DNA of 48,685 nt. Origin: WJLY01 sp964562405 (lineage in GTDB: Bacteria; Joyebacterota; Joyebacteria; Joyebacterales; Joyebacteraceae). This document shows, piece after piece, positions 25,377 through 34,136 of the stretch. The DNA lies in NCBI GenBank assembly GCA_964562405.1, contig CAZLTC010000011.1:1-48685 (forward strand), given 5' to 3'. Position 1 is the first letter of the stretch, and the number at the start of each line of letters is the position of its first letter. Made by a program: the position numbers and the translations under genes. The notes beneath the pieces are model-generated. The model did not search any database, had not been told where the DNA came from, and was given only the letters and a program-made list of their open reading frames with translations.

Positions 25377-25405
25377 AATCTACTACCCGCGTCCTGACAG
25401 GTCAA
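25377..25405 (-). promoter_or_regulatory. Promoter of the orphan transcript
   Basis: Minus strand TTGACC (25400-25405), 17-bp spacer, TAGATT (25377-25382). A hairpin TTCCTG/CAGGAA lies just upstream. Confidence 0.5.
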
Positions 25406-25492
25406 GGCAATTCCTGAGGCTCACAGGAACCTGACGTCACCTCCCGTGTCGTCGCTTCGCGTTTATTGACCAGGCGTCACCGCAGCCCGTTC

Positions 25493-25521
25493 TTCGGAAC
25501 GAGCGCAGACCGTTGTACAAT
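25493..25521 (+). promoter_or_regulatory. Possible promoter of the GldG-like gene
   Basis: TTCGGA (25493-25498), 17-bp spacer, TACAAT (25516-25521). The -10 is good, the -35 poor. Confidence 0.35.
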
Positions 25522-25603
25522 CCGCACATGACGCTGCGTTTGGCGTCCGGCAAAGGAGTACGCTGTCACTCACCCTTCTGTCCCTCCCCCGGAGGCACCG
25601 CGC

Positions 25604-26623
25604 GTGAAGAGGAACTGGCCAAAGTCGCTCTTGCTGGTGGTGGCGCCGGTAGTCGTCGTGGCGGTGGTGCTGCTGGTGGTCCACGGTCCGGGAAGGCCCA
25701 CCTCGCTCTTCAGGGGAGCGCGAGTGCGGCCCGTCGTCGGGCTCTTCGCGGCGGACCCGGCGAGACCCCTTGAGGCGGGTTTTTCATCGCTCGTCGACAG
25801 GCTCAGCCAATCGTTCGAAGTGCGAGAGGTCGATCTGAGCGCTCCAGGCGCTCTCGACAGCCTCGACGTGCTCCTGATGGTGGGTTCGGGCCATCTGCCG
25901 GACGCCAAGCTGTACGACATCGACCAGTTTCTGATGCGCGGCGGGAGGGCGGCCTTCCTGCTCGACGGCGCGGAGCTGACCGCCGACAGGAGCGAGGCCT
26001 CGGTCGTGAGAGGCAACCTGTTCGCGTTCGCCGAAGCCTATGGCGCGACCGCGGAGCCGGACCTCGTCGTCGACGTCTCGGGCGGCAGCAGAGCGTACAC
26101 GGCAGCGAGCGGCCCCTACGCCTTCTGGCCCATCGGAGTACCCGAAGAATCGCGGCTGGCGCGAGAGATCGTGCCTCGTGGCGAGGACGTCGTGTTCGCC
26201 TGGACGTCGTCGCTGTCAATCCGCGACCGCGCAATCAGTATGGCCACCGTGCTCGCGAGGTCGAGTCTTGACTCCTGGTCCACGATCGCCTTCACCAGCG
26301 TTGCTCCGGACTTCGAACCCGAGCCGGACAGAACGGCGGCGCTCGGCGGAGCGACACCACGCGGCAGCTACGCGCTCGCCGTGGCGCTCCAGGGCACGTT
26401 CAGGAGCGCCTTCGCCGGCGCGCCCGTCATCGTGGAGAAGGCAGACGGGACCGTGGAGTTCACCGATCCGGTCGGCAGGTTGGAAGAGAGCACTCCCACG
26501 CGGATGGCGATGCTGGGCAGCTCCAGGATGTTCGAGGACCTTGTGGTCTCGGTGGCTCCAGCGAACCTGGAGTTCATCACGAACCTGGTCTCGTGGCTGG
26601 GGGACGGGCGCGCGGGCCGCTGA
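25604..26623 (+). CDS. GldG-like (ABC_transp_aux) membrane-anchored protein
   Basis: 339 residues from GTG with GGAGG eight bases upstream. One N-terminal transmembrane helix (LLLVVAPVVVVAVVLLVV) is followed by a periplasmic alpha/beta domain with LDVLLMVGSGHLPDAKLYDI, FLMRGGRAAFLLDGAEL and a late MAMLGSSRMFEDLV. This is the layout of GldG-type auxiliary subunits of gliding or exporter ABC systems, which normally sit beside an ATPase and a permease. Here neither is adjacent and only one membrane helix is present. The last 47 bases overlap the convergent symporter gene. Function inferred from family only. Confidence 0.7.
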   Translation: MKRNWPKSLLLVVAPVVVVAVVLLVVHGPGRPTSLFRGARVRPVVGLFAADPARPLEAGFSSLVDRLSQSFEVREVDLSAPGALDSLDVLLMVGSGHLPDAKLYDIDQFLMRGGRAAFLLDGAELTADRSEASVVRGNLFAFAEAYGATAEPDLVVDVSGGSRAYTAASGPYAFWPIGVPEESRLAREIVPRGEDVVFAWTSSLSIRDRAISMATVLARSSLDSWSTIAFTSVAPDFEPEPDRTAALGGATPRGSYALAVALQGTFRSAFAGAPVIVEKADGTVEFTDPVGRLEESTPTRMAMLGSSRMFEDLVVSVAPANLEFITNLVSWLGDGRAGR

Positions 26624-28277
26624 GGCAACGACCGAGACCCGCGAACGCCACGGACAGCAGCACACACAGAGCCCCAAAGTAGAACACCCAACGGGGAAGT
26701 CCCAGCTCGAACGACGGCGGACCGCTCCATCCCCACCAGTCGACCGAGAGCGCAAGAAAGACCGCGAACACCACGGACCACGCAACGAGTCCGCGCGCGG
26801 ACAGCCCGGACCTCGTCTCGTCCCGCCAACCTTCCGGAAACGCGGATCCACCGCGTGTCGCCGCGCCTCCCATCACTACAAGAGCTGCAGCCACTGCAAC
26901 CGCCGGGATAGCGGGAAGCAGTCCGAATGTCGGCAGCAGATCGAAGTGATAGAGCACCACGACCGCCTCTCCGGCCAGGATGGACGCCGCGGACCAAGAG
27001 GCGTTGGCCCGCCTCCAGTAGATGGCCGAAAGGACGGTCGGAAGCAGGACGGCCAGTCCGGCGAAGGTCTCGGTCGCGATCGCGAGTATCGTCGCGGGCG
27101 GCCTCAGGGCCAGCAGGTATCCTGCCACGGCCAGCACGGCGACGATGATCCGGGCGGCAGGCCCCGTGCCCAGTCCTCCCTGTGTTGCGGGACGGCCACC
27201 GGCCGGGCCGGGGCCAAGCCCATCCCTGACACCCAGGAGGTCTCGCTCGACGATCGAGCCCAGGGTGAGAAGTTGGGAGTCCATGGTCGACATGATAGCC
27301 CCCAAGAGTCCCGCCACGGCGAGCGCGGACAGCCAGTCGCCTCCGAGGCGGTCCATCAGGAGCGGCAGGATCTGGTCCGTCTCCCTACCCGTTAGGCCTG
27401 GGAAGTGCAGCCTCCCGAGAACGCCTATGGCCACCGGAAGGAAGAAGAGGGCCCCGGTCACGAGCGGGTAGAGCGCCATCGTGCGCAGGATGGACCGCTC
27501 TCCTCTGGCGGCGTAGAACCTCTGGAAGAGCTGAGGGAACATGGGGTCCGCGAGAAGCCAGAGGAGCATGTAGCTCGCCCAGATGCCCAACGCCAGCCCT
27601 CCGCCTCCCCCTGGCCTCGCGAAGTGGTCCGGTGAAGCTGCCGCCACGCGCGCGAGCCCGGACACGAACCCGCCCGACGCCCTCGCGACCACGACGAGAC
27701 CCGCGCCCAGGAGCGCCGTCATGGCGAGGCCCTGGACGACGTCCGTTCTCGCAACCGCGCGCATGCCCCCCAAGAGCACGTAGGAGAGCACGAGCGCAGT
27801 GACCAGGGCCGCGCCGACCTCGTACGGAATGTGCAGAATGCTCTCCAGGGCGTAGCCGGCCGCCATCGGCTGAATGGCGAGATACGGCAGTGTGAAGACG
27901 GCCATGGCCGTGCCGAAGATGACGGAGAGCGGCCGGCTCCCATGGCGTGCCTGAAGAAGCTCCGGCGGCGTGACCAGCCCGAGCTTCCTCCCCAGCCTCC
28001 ACACCGGGACGCCGATGACCGCGAAGGATAGCGCCATGATGGCGGTCCCGTACGCCATCACCGGATAGAACGCGAAACCGATCCGGTAGCCCGCGCCGGA
28101 GAAGCCGAGCACCGTGAACCCGCTGAAGTTGGTGGCGGCCATGGTCGCGAGCAGAAGGAAGGGGCCGAGCGTCCTTCCCGCAAGGTAGAAGGCCTCGTCC
28201 CCGCGGCCGCTCCTCCTCGCGGCGGCGCCGACGAGCAGTATCACACCCAGATAAGAAAGGACTATGGCAGCTCTCAT
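26577..28277 (-). CDS. Sodium:solute symporter (SSS family)
   Basis: 566 residues with about 13 hydrophobic helices. Family features: the N-terminal DEAFYLAGRTLGPFLLLATM stretch, TNFSGFTVLGFSGAGYRIGF in helix 2-3, PELLQARHGSRPLSVIFG after helix 4, and DPMFPQLFQRFYAARGERS then AIMSTMDSQLLTLGSIVERD late in the protein, where Ser/Thr residues contribute to Na+ site 2 in characterised members. It imports an unidentified organic solute with Na+. ATG at 28277 has GGGGAGAG upstream. Its 3' end overlaps the convergent GldG-like gene by 47 bases. Confidence 0.88.
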   Translation of the reverse strand: MRAAIVLSYLGVILLVGAAARRSGRGDEAFYLAGRTLGPFLLLATMAATNFSGFTVLGFSGAGYRIGFAFYPVMAYGTAIMALSFAVIGVPVWRLGRKLGLVTPPELLQARHGSRPLSVIFGTAMAVFTLPYLAIQPMAAGYALESILHIPYEVGAALVTALVLSYVLLGGMRAVARTDVVQGLAMTALLGAGLVVVARASGGFVSGLARVAAASPDHFARPGGGGGLALGIWASYMLLWLLADPMFPQLFQRFYAARGERSILRTMALYPLVTGALFFLPVAIGVLGRLHFPGLTGRETDQILPLLMDRLGGDWLSALAVAGLLGAIMSTMDSQLLTLGSIVERDLLGVRDGLGPGPAGGRPATQGGLGTGPAARIIVAVLAVAGYLLALRPPATILAIATETFAGLAVLLPTVLSAIYWRRANASWSAASILAGEAVVVLYHFDLLPTFGLLPAIPAVAVAAALVVMGGAATRGGSAFPEGWRDETRSGLSARGLVAWSVVFAVFLALSVDWWGWSGPPSFELGLPRWVFYFGALCVLLSVAFAGLGRCLSGPRARPPATRPGS

Positions 28278-28320
28278 CGCTCTCCCCGGCCGGCGCTGCG
28301 TGCAGGCGACCGACAGAAAC

Positions 28321-28344
28321 GGCCACCCGTGAGTCTGGGTGGCC
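28321..28344 (-). promoter_or_regulatory. Leader hairpin of the symporter mRNA
   Basis: 8-bp stem GGCCACCC/GGGTGGCC with an 8-base loop, located between the predicted transcription start (about 28363) and the ATG. Followed by GTTTCTG on the minus strand, so it might act as an attenuator; no ligand-binding motif seen. Confidence 0.4.
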
Positions 28345-28369
28345 GCAGGCCTGACATAACTCGGCGCGC

Positions 28370-28398
28370 ATTCTAGTATCGCAGGGTCGTGCGGTCAA
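28370..28398 (-). promoter_or_regulatory. Promoter of the symporter gene
   Basis: Minus strand TTGACC (28393-28398), 17-bp spacer, TAGAAT (28370-28375). Confidence 0.65.
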
Positions 28399-28561
28399 CC
28401 GCGAACCGCCGCCCACACGCCGGGACCGGGCAAGATGTGGCCCACTTCTAGGGGCCTTTGCGACAATCCGTCAGGCACGCTCCTTGCATACTTGACTGCT
28501 GCAAGAATTGTATTCGACGCGCGGGCGCGTCGACAGGTGGCTCCCCAAGGGAGGTAGGGGA

Positions 28562-29260
28562 ATGTCGGTCCCCAAGCACGTTCTCGTGGCGGAACGCGAC
28601 GAGCAAACGCGGGCTCTCGTTGCCGCGGCCCTCAGGGCCTCGGGCTACGCCACGACGGAGTCCGCCACAGGGCGCGACACGCTCAGGTCGATTCAGGTCG
28701 AAAGGCCCGACGTCGCACTCGTTGGTCTGTCCCTCCCGGACATCGGCGGGCGCGATCTGGCCCGCATCCTGGGTCCCGACTGCGAAGGAACGAGCGTGAG
28801 CACGATCGTCTTCGCGGAGAGGGGCGCGAGGCCGGAGGACTGTGTCGACAACGGCGGCGCCTCCGGGAAACGCGTGACCTACTGGGAACACGTCGAGGAG
28901 TTGGTGACTCTCGTCAACGGGATCTTCGACGTCTCGGAGGGAGAGGACCCGCAACGCTTCGAGGCCGTGCTCAGATGCGGCGACGTCAAGATCGATCCTC
29001 GCAGTATGGCCGTCGAGGTAAACGGGATTCCCGTCGACCTCACCAAGAAGGAGTTCCACTTCCTGCACGTGCTGGCCGTCAACAAGGAACGAACCTGCAC
29101 ACGTGAGGAGCTGCGCAGGCTCGTCTGGGGCGGAAGCGCGGACGTCATCGGTCGCACCGTCGACGTTCTCGTCAGCAGGCTGCGGTCGAAGCTCACGGCG
29201 GCGACCGGCCGCGAGATCGTCTCGACGGTCCGCGGAATAGGCTACCGCTTCACCGAGTGA
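28562..29260 (+). CDS. OmpR-type response regulator with degenerate receiver domain
   Basis: 232 residues from ATG at 28562 (GGAGG eight bases upstream). The receiver fold is recognisable, but the phosphorylation site is lost: the usual 'LLDLxLPD' reads ALVGLSLPD, with Gly55 in place of the phospho-acceptor Asp. The conserved Lys and Thr positions are also not conserved (YWEHVEEL in place of YxxKPF). The C-terminal winged helix (residues about 135-232) is intact: VDLTKKEFHFLHVLAVN, then VIGRTVDVLVSRLRSKL and TVRGIGYRF. It should bind DNA without Asp phosphorylation, like other pseudo-receiver regulators. No histidine kinase is adjacent; targets unknown. Confidence 0.88.
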   Translation: MSVPKHVLVAERDEQTRALVAAALRASGYATTESATGRDTLRSIQVERPDVALVGLSLPDIGGRDLARILGPDCEGTSVSTIVFAERGARPEDCVDNGGASGKRVTYWEHVEELVTLVNGIFDVSEGEDPQRFEAVLRCGDVKIDPRSMAVEVNGIPVDLTKKEFHFLHVLAVNKERTCTREELRRLVWGGSADVIGRTVDVLVSRLRSKLTAATGREIVSTVRGIGYRFTE

Positions 29261-29283
29261 CGGCGTGCCACTGATACTCGACA

Positions 29284-30855
29284 CTAGCTCTCGTAGGCGC
29301 GTCTGACCTCGGCAATGAAATAGCTCGAATCGAGACCCTCGTATCCGATGAGTCTCGCGATCTCATCCGGGCACATCTCCGAACCGTACGACCAGAGCTC
29401 CTGGAGGAACTCCCCTGCTTCGGGGGAGTTCCACCACTCCTCGCCGAATCTCTGCACGAGGACCGCCCTGAGCTGCGCCGCCAGGAACCAGGCCTCGATG
29501 TAGTTCACCCCGTAGAACGACTCGTCGCTCGACAGGTAGCCGTACTCCGGATGCTCGAGTGGAACGAGCCTGGAGTCCTCCATGAGCCTGGAGTATGCAT
29601 CGACGAGCTCACTCTCCGACAGTCCGCCCTTGTGGAGCAGGCGCTCGTACCTGAACAGGCCGCAGTAGTAACGCGCGCTCCCCAGCTCACTCAGGAGCTG
29701 GGCACGAAGGAAGCGCTTCCTCACGGCGGGGTCCTTGATGAGCCCGTTCTGCTCCAGATAGAGAGCGTTCTCGAAGAGGCTCTCCGGGATGTACGCATAT
29801 GTCTCGGTCGTTCCGTAATCCCCCAGCCGCCGAAACTCGTACTCGGGCACGTCGATGAACGCGTCGTGGAGGGCGTGACCCATCTCGTGGAAGAGAGTCT
29901 CGTAGTCGCTGGCGCCTCCCGCCGGCTTCACCAGGATGCGGACGTCCTCCCCCGGCTTGATGCCATAGCTCGCCGCTCGAGGCTCCTTCTCGGGACGGTC
30001 CTCGTCGTCGACCGAGATCATGGGAAGGGCGTCGAGATCGATGCCCATCCCGAGGAGCGTCCGTTTGAGAAGCGGCATGGCGCCTTCCGACGGGAAGTAC
30101 TCGTCGAACTCAGCGCCCCTGAAGATGCGTCCTCTGTCGTAGTCCTTTACGTCGGTGACCGGCCTTCCGAAGACCTCCATGGCTGCGCTGTTCGTGAGGT
30201 CCCAGTAGATGTCCCGCGTGGCGTCCAGGAACTCGACGACGCTCTGCTCGAGCGCGTCATGATCGATGCCGCGCCTGGCGGACTCGAACTCGTCCTCGTC
30301 CTCGAAGCCGTACTCGCGCAGGCCGTCGCGCGTCCGCTCGACCAGCTGCGCTCTCAGGGGATTCGTCCGTTCGACGTCGAACTCGCCCATCGCGACGTAG
30401 AGGCTCTCCCGCATGGCGCTGTCGGTCTCGTTGTAGAGCCGGATGCCCGCGTCGCGATAGGGCACCTCCTCGCCCGCGGCCTTGACCGAGCCCGTGGCCT
30501 CGATGTTCGTTATCTCGTCATCGATGGCCGCGAGGTCCCGCCAGACGATCGTGCCCACCACGTCATAGTAGAGATACGAGAGCTGCTTGCGCGCACGCGG
30601 GTCCGGCGCCTCGTCCCGCTGCCGCGCCACGTAGCGCGCGAGACCCGGGTCGGCCAGGTCGTCGTATTCGGCCACTATCTCGGCCATCTTCGACTCCTCA
30701 CCGTAGGCGTCCGAGTTGTAGTACGCCTCGAGAATCCTCATCGACATCTCGTCGGCTCGAGCCCTCACCGAATCGAGATCATAGCGATCGCCGCAACCGG
30801 CGGCCGCCGCGCACACCGCCAGGACGACGGTGAAGAATGCCAGGCCCCTTCTCAT
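29284..30855 (-). CDS. M3-like zinc metallopeptidase, lipoprotein
   Basis: 523 residues. Lipoprotein signal with lipobox AAAGC (Cys21). Gluzincin motif HEMGH at residues 323-327 (LFHEMGHALHDAF), with a third ligand candidate Glu351 in YGTTETYAYIPE. The helical layout and the C-terminal YIEAWFLAAQLRAVL segment fit oligopeptidase families M3/M2-like. The protein is predicted to be anchored in the periplasm, where it would cut short peptides; most M3 enzymes are cytoplasmic, so a lipidated form is less usual. GGGAGGG upstream of ATG. Twenty bases after the nucleotidyltransferase gene. Confidence 0.82.
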   Translation of the reverse strand: MRRGLAFFTVVLAVCAAAAGCGDRYDLDSVRARADEMSMRILEAYYNSDAYGEESKMAEIVAEYDDLADPGLARYVARQRDEAPDPRARKQLSYLYYDVVGTIVWRDLAAIDDEITNIEATGSVKAAGEEVPYRDAGIRLYNETDSAMRESLYVAMGEFDVERTNPLRAQLVERTRDGLREYGFEDEDEFESARRGIDHDALEQSVVEFLDATRDIYWDLTNSAAMEVFGRPVTDVKDYDRGRIFRGAEFDEYFPSEGAMPLLKRTLLGMGIDLDALPMISVDDEDRPEKEPRAASYGIKPGEDVRILVKPAGGASDYETLFHEMGHALHDAFIDVPEYEFRRLGDYGTTETYAYIPESLFENALYLEQNGLIKDPAVRKRFLRAQLLSELGSARYYCGLFRYERLLHKGGLSESELVDAYSRLMEDSRLVPLEHPEYGYLSSDESFYGVNYIEAWFLAAQLRAVLVQRFGEEWWNSPEAGEFLQELWSYGSEMCPDEIARLIGYEGLDSSYFIAEVRRAYES

Positions 30856-30875
30856 CGTTCTCGGTCCCTCCCGTC

Positions 30876-31586
30876 CTACGCTTCTGAGCTTGCGGCCCTG
30901 AGATCCTCGGGCGTGCCGACGTCACGCCAGTCCGCCGCGACCTCGTGCGCCCGCAGAACCAGGCCGTCGGCTATCATCATTCTGAAGGCATCAGGGATCT
31001 CGTACTCCCCTCTCGGAGAGAGCTCGAGCTTGCCTGTGTACTCGAAGAGCGAGGGACGCGCGACGAAGATGCCGGCGTTCACCCAGTTGCTCGGTTCCGT
31101 TCCGGGCGCGGGCTTCTCCACTATGCGGGTGATCCTCCCCCCCTCTGTCGCGACCGCCCCGAACCTGCTGGGGTCGTCGACCTCGCGGACGGCCAGCAGC
31201 AGGTCCGTCGGCTGACCAAGGAAGTCGTCGGACATCGCGGGGTAGACGGTGGGGCTCGTCAGTATGTCGCCGAAGGAGAAGAAGAAGGGGCCGTCCGACA
31301 GGAACTCCCGCGCGGGCTCTGCCGCCTTCCCGGTTCCGTTCTGGACCTCCTGGACGAAATAGGAGAGCCTGACGCCCACGTCTTGTCCATTGCCGAAATA
31401 GGAGCGGATGCTGTCGGCCATGTAACCTACGATCACCGCGGCCTCACTGACGCCGGCGCCGCGGAGCGCGGTCAGGACGTGCCAGAGCATTGGCCTTCCG
31501 CCGACCTCCAGCATGGGCTTGGGAATGGAATCCGTGATCTCCTTCATGCGGGTGCCCTTGCCCGCGGCCAGTATGACAGCCTTCAA
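30876..31586 (-). CDS. Sugar-phosphate nucleotidylyltransferase
   Basis: 236 residues from TTG at 31586 with GGAGG five bases upstream. The nucleotide-binding signature is LAAGKGTRM (residues 6-14) followed by PKPMLEVGGRPMLWHVL. Further landmarks are GTGKAAEPAREFL, the metal-binding Asp in FFFSFGDIL, and RIVEKPAPGTEPSNWVNAGI. It joins a sugar 1-phosphate to an NTP to give an NDP-sugar; the sugar and base cannot be told from sequence (RmlA/GlmU-N/RfbF-like). No left-handed beta-helix is present. Lies 25 bases after mnmA. Confidence 0.88.
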   Translation of the reverse strand: MKAVILAAGKGTRMKEITDSIPKPMLEVGGRPMLWHVLTALRGAGVSEAAVIVGYMADSIRSYFGNGQDVGVRLSYFVQEVQNGTGKAAEPAREFLSDGPFFFSFGDILTSPTVYPAMSDDFLGQPTDLLLAVREVDDPSRFGAVATEGGRITRIVEKPAPGTEPSNWVNAGIFVARPSLFEYTGKLELSPRGEYEIPDAFRMMIADGLVLRAHEVAADWRDVGTPEDLRAASSEA

Positions 31587-31611
31587 CGTCTCCTCCCTCC
31601 TGAGTGCGGCA

Positions 31612-32694
31612 TCATCGTACCACCCGCGGACCGCCCCCGTCTATCGTCGCTCCTCCGAGCACGACGTCCCCGTCGTACAGGACCACGGCCTGTCCCGGCG
31701 TCACCGCCCGCAGCGGCTCGTCGAACCGGACCCGCACATCGACGCCCGTGACGTCGACAGTGCAGGGGGCCGGTTCGGCCGTCGAGCGGACCTTTGCGGT
31801 CGCCCTGAATACGCGCCCCGGCGGCTCTCCCGCTATCCAGCTCGGATCCCTTGCAGTGAGGGAGTCGGCGAAGAGATCGGAGTCATCACCAACTATGACC
31901 AGGTTCTTCAGGGTGTCGACGGCTACCACGTAGGAGGGCGTCGGCCTGGAGAGCCCCAGACCGCTGCGTTGTCCAACCGTGTACATTGCCACGCCCGCGT
32001 GCTCGCCCAGAACTCTGCCTTCTCTGTCGACGATCGAGCCGGCCCGCATGGACTCCGGCGCCCGGTCCCTGAGGAAGGACGCCAGGCCCCCACGCGGAAC
32101 GAAACAGACGTCTTGGCTCTCGGCGCGTTCGGCCACATGCAGCCCGGCCTCCCGGGCTCGTTCGCGTACTTCTTCCTTTGTGAGACCTCCAACCGGGAAG
32201 ATGGCGCGGCTCAGCTGCTCAGGTGTGAGGGCGTAGAGGAAGTAGCTCTGGTCCTTGCCTGCCTCCGGTGAGCGCGCGAGCAATGGCCGTTCCTGACGGT
32301 CGCGCCGCACGATCGCGTGGTGCCCGGTCGCCAGCGCGTCGGCTCCAAGCCCCCTCGCCAGACCCAGCAGCTCTCCGAACTTGATCAGGGAGTTGCAGCG
32401 GACGCAGGGATTCGGGGTCCTGCCGCGCGCGTACTCGCTAACGAAATCCGCGACTACGGCCTCGTCGAACCTACGCTGCATCGACACGACGTGATGGCTG
32501 ACTCCGAGGTCGGCCGCGACGCGCTCCGCCGCCCTCTGCGACTCCGGTCCGCAGCAGGCACGTGGACCCACGTCGTCCTCTGCGCAGGACCACAACCGCA
32601 TCGTGAGCCCGAACACATGGTGTCCTTGCTTGAGGAGCATAAGAGCAGCGACGGAGCTGTCGACTCCGCCGCTCATTGCGACAGCGATTCTCAT
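31612..32694 (-). CDS. mnmA: tRNA-specific 2-thiouridylase MnmA
   Basis: 360 residues. PP-loop SGGVDSS (8-14) binds ATP. The catalytic pair is Cys97 (in RTPNPCVRCN) and Cys197 (in ESQDVCFVP). The M-T-M-R-L-W and ATGHHAIVRR elements and the KDQSYFLYALTPEQL loop are diagnostic. It puts sulfur on U34 of Glu, Gln and Lys tRNAs. Weak ribosome-binding site. It opens a cluster with the nucleotidyltransferase and the peptidase; the connection is likely only co-transcription. Confidence 0.97.
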   Translation of the reverse strand: MRIAVAMSGGVDSSVAALMLLKQGHHVFGLTMRLWSCAEDDVGPRACCGPESQRAAERVAADLGVSHHVVSMQRRFDEAVVADFVSEYARGRTPNPCVRCNSLIKFGELLGLARGLGADALATGHHAIVRRDRQERPLLARSPEAGKDQSYFLYALTPEQLSRAIFPVGGLTKEEVRERAREAGLHVAERAESQDVCFVPRGGLASFLRDRAPESMRAGSIVDREGRVLGEHAGVAMYTVGQRSGLGLSRPTPSYVVAVDTLKNLVIVGDDSDLFADSLTARDPSWIAGEPPGRVFRATAKVRSTAEPAPCTVDVTGVDVRVRFDEPLRAVTPGQAVVLYDGDVVLGGATIDGGGPRVVR

Positions 32695-32780
32695 GGTCGT
32701 GATCCGGCCGGACCGCTGGTGCGTTCCGGAGGCGGGCGCCGCTCCTCCGGACGATGCGCGGCTCGTACGGCCCTCCGCTC

Positions 32781-33932
32781 CTAGAACTCGTAGCCCGCGG
32801 TGAGGTAGACGCCGTAGTTCGTCACCTGCCCGCTTTCGCCGCCCTCCGCGAACTGCTCCCGAACGACGGCGATGTCGGCCACATACTGGTCGAACCTGAC
32901 GCTGCCGCCGAAACCGATGGAGTCCTCCGGCACGATGGCATTGTCTATGTCGGCGCCGAGTTCACGAGAGTAGCCGGCGCGCACTACGATCCTGTTACCG
33001 GGCAGCCCGAACTCGGTTCCGATCGCCACCGTCGATATCGGTTCGCTGAAGGGGTCCCAATCGAGGCCGCCTTCGTCCCTCGGATAGGCAGCGAGCGTAG
33101 ACTTCGCACGGTCCCATCCTTCGCGCATGTAGCTGGCGTGCACCGTGATTCCGTCAGTGACGCGCACGCGAACACCGGCCACCGAGACGGGTGCTGTGGT
33201 CGACTCGCCCTCCTTGGAGTCCCTGTAGTACTCGCCGCTCACGCCGACCGTGGAGCCCCACCTGTAGCCGAGGCCCAGCGTCACCCTCTCCGTCGCGTCG
33301 AAGCTGAAGCCCGCGGCGAAGCAGGCGGCCACGCCGTCCACGCGCGCCGTCTCCAGCGCTTCTCCCGAGACGCGTTCCCTGGCCTGCTCGCTGAGGTTGG
33401 CGATGCCGGCCGTGAAGCCAATCCCGCCCCTGCCGTCATCACCGATCCTCAATGCCCCGATCACCTCGAAGCAACGGAGAGCACCGTTGAACTCCCCATC
33501 GTACTCCTTGAGCTCCCCATCGTAGTCGCGGACGCCCGTGAGCTTGAGGTTCCTGTAAGAGGGGTTCGAATAGCCGAATCCGAGCGCGTAGTCACCCGAC
33601 GTCTTGACGGCCACGAACTGCGTGAACAGGAAGTGATCGTCCGTTGCCTCCAGATGTTCATCGCCGTCGGGTAGGTAGTCACGGCTCTTGGAGTTGAACC
33701 GCACCGTGGCCTGCCCGCCTATGTCCTTCACCTCGGAGACCGATGCGGGGTTCCAGAAGTACGACGCTACGCCCCCCGTTGCCGCGTTCGCGCGGCAGAG
33801 CGCAGCCTCCTGCGCGTTAAGGTAGTGTGAGAACGTGCGCGGGATGTCTCCTATGGTCGTGCGGGCGTCGTCCGCGGGGGCCGCCGACACGATGACTGCT
33901 ACGAGCAGAATGGTCACTATGATGAAGCGCAT
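32781..33932 (-). CDS. Outer-membrane barrel protein (FadL/PorV-like fold)
   Basis: 383 residues from ATG at 33932 (GGAGG five bases upstream). Signal peptide with cleavage near VSAAPADD. Early FWNPASVSEV and YALGFGYSNP motifs are those of FadL/OmpP1- and PorV-type barrels; the rest is alternating strands and loops, ending in a terminal Phe (YLTAGYEF), the usual barrel C-terminus. Role could be hydrophobic-compound uptake or T9SS association; the sequence does not decide. Located 86 bases upstream of mnmA. Confidence 0.78.
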   Translation of the reverse strand: MRFIIVTILLVAVIVSAAPADDARTTIGDIPRTFSHYLNAQEAALCRANAATGGVASYFWNPASVSEVKDIGGQATVRFNSKSRDYLPDGDEHLEATDDHFLFTQFVAVKTSGDYALGFGYSNPSYRNLKLTGVRDYDGELKEYDGEFNGALRCFEVIGALRIGDDGRGGIGFTAGIANLSEQARERVSGEALETARVDGVAACFAAGFSFDATERVTLGLGYRWGSTVGVSGEYYRDSKEGESTTAPVSVAGVRVRVTDGITVHASYMREGWDRAKSTLAAYPRDEGGLDWDPFSEPISTVAIGTEFGLPGNRIVVRAGYSRELGADIDNAIVPEDSIGFGGSVRFDQYVADIAVVREQFAEGGESGQVTNYGVYLTAGYEF

Positions 33933-34022
33933 CACACCCTCCGGTCTGAGGGGGGTCGCACTGCTATGCTCCAGTGATGTCGGCCCTCACCCGGTGAATG
34001 TCTGCGGCGGCCCGACAAGGAC

Positions 34023-34051
34023 ATCATGAACCAACTGCGTTGAACAGTCAA
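34023..34051 (-). promoter_or_regulatory. Possible promoter of the barrel gene at 33932
   Basis: Minus strand TTGACT (34046-34051), 17-bp spacer, CATGAT (34023-34028). Confidence 0.45.
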
Positions 34052-34084
34052 CACGCGGTTGCGGCGCGGAGACCGGACGCACGA

Positions 34085-34109
34085 AGCCCCGCGGCGGAAC
34101 CGCGGGGCT
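34085..34109 (-). terminator. Hairpin after the exported protein with in-frame TGA
   Basis: 10-bp stem AGCCCCGCGG/CCGCGGGGCT with 5-base loop. It lies 28 bases past the distal stop at 34137, not past the internal TGA at 34317, which supports the longer reading of that gene. No clear U-tract. Confidence 0.6.
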
Positions 34110-34136
34110 GGTCGCAACCGGACGTGTCCGGGAACT

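Noticed and set aside
29551..31215. Long plus-strand open frame antisense to the M3 peptidase and nucleotidyltransferase genes
   Set aside because: The minus-strand frames encode recognisable families with starts and ribosome-binding sites; the plus-strand product has no such support.
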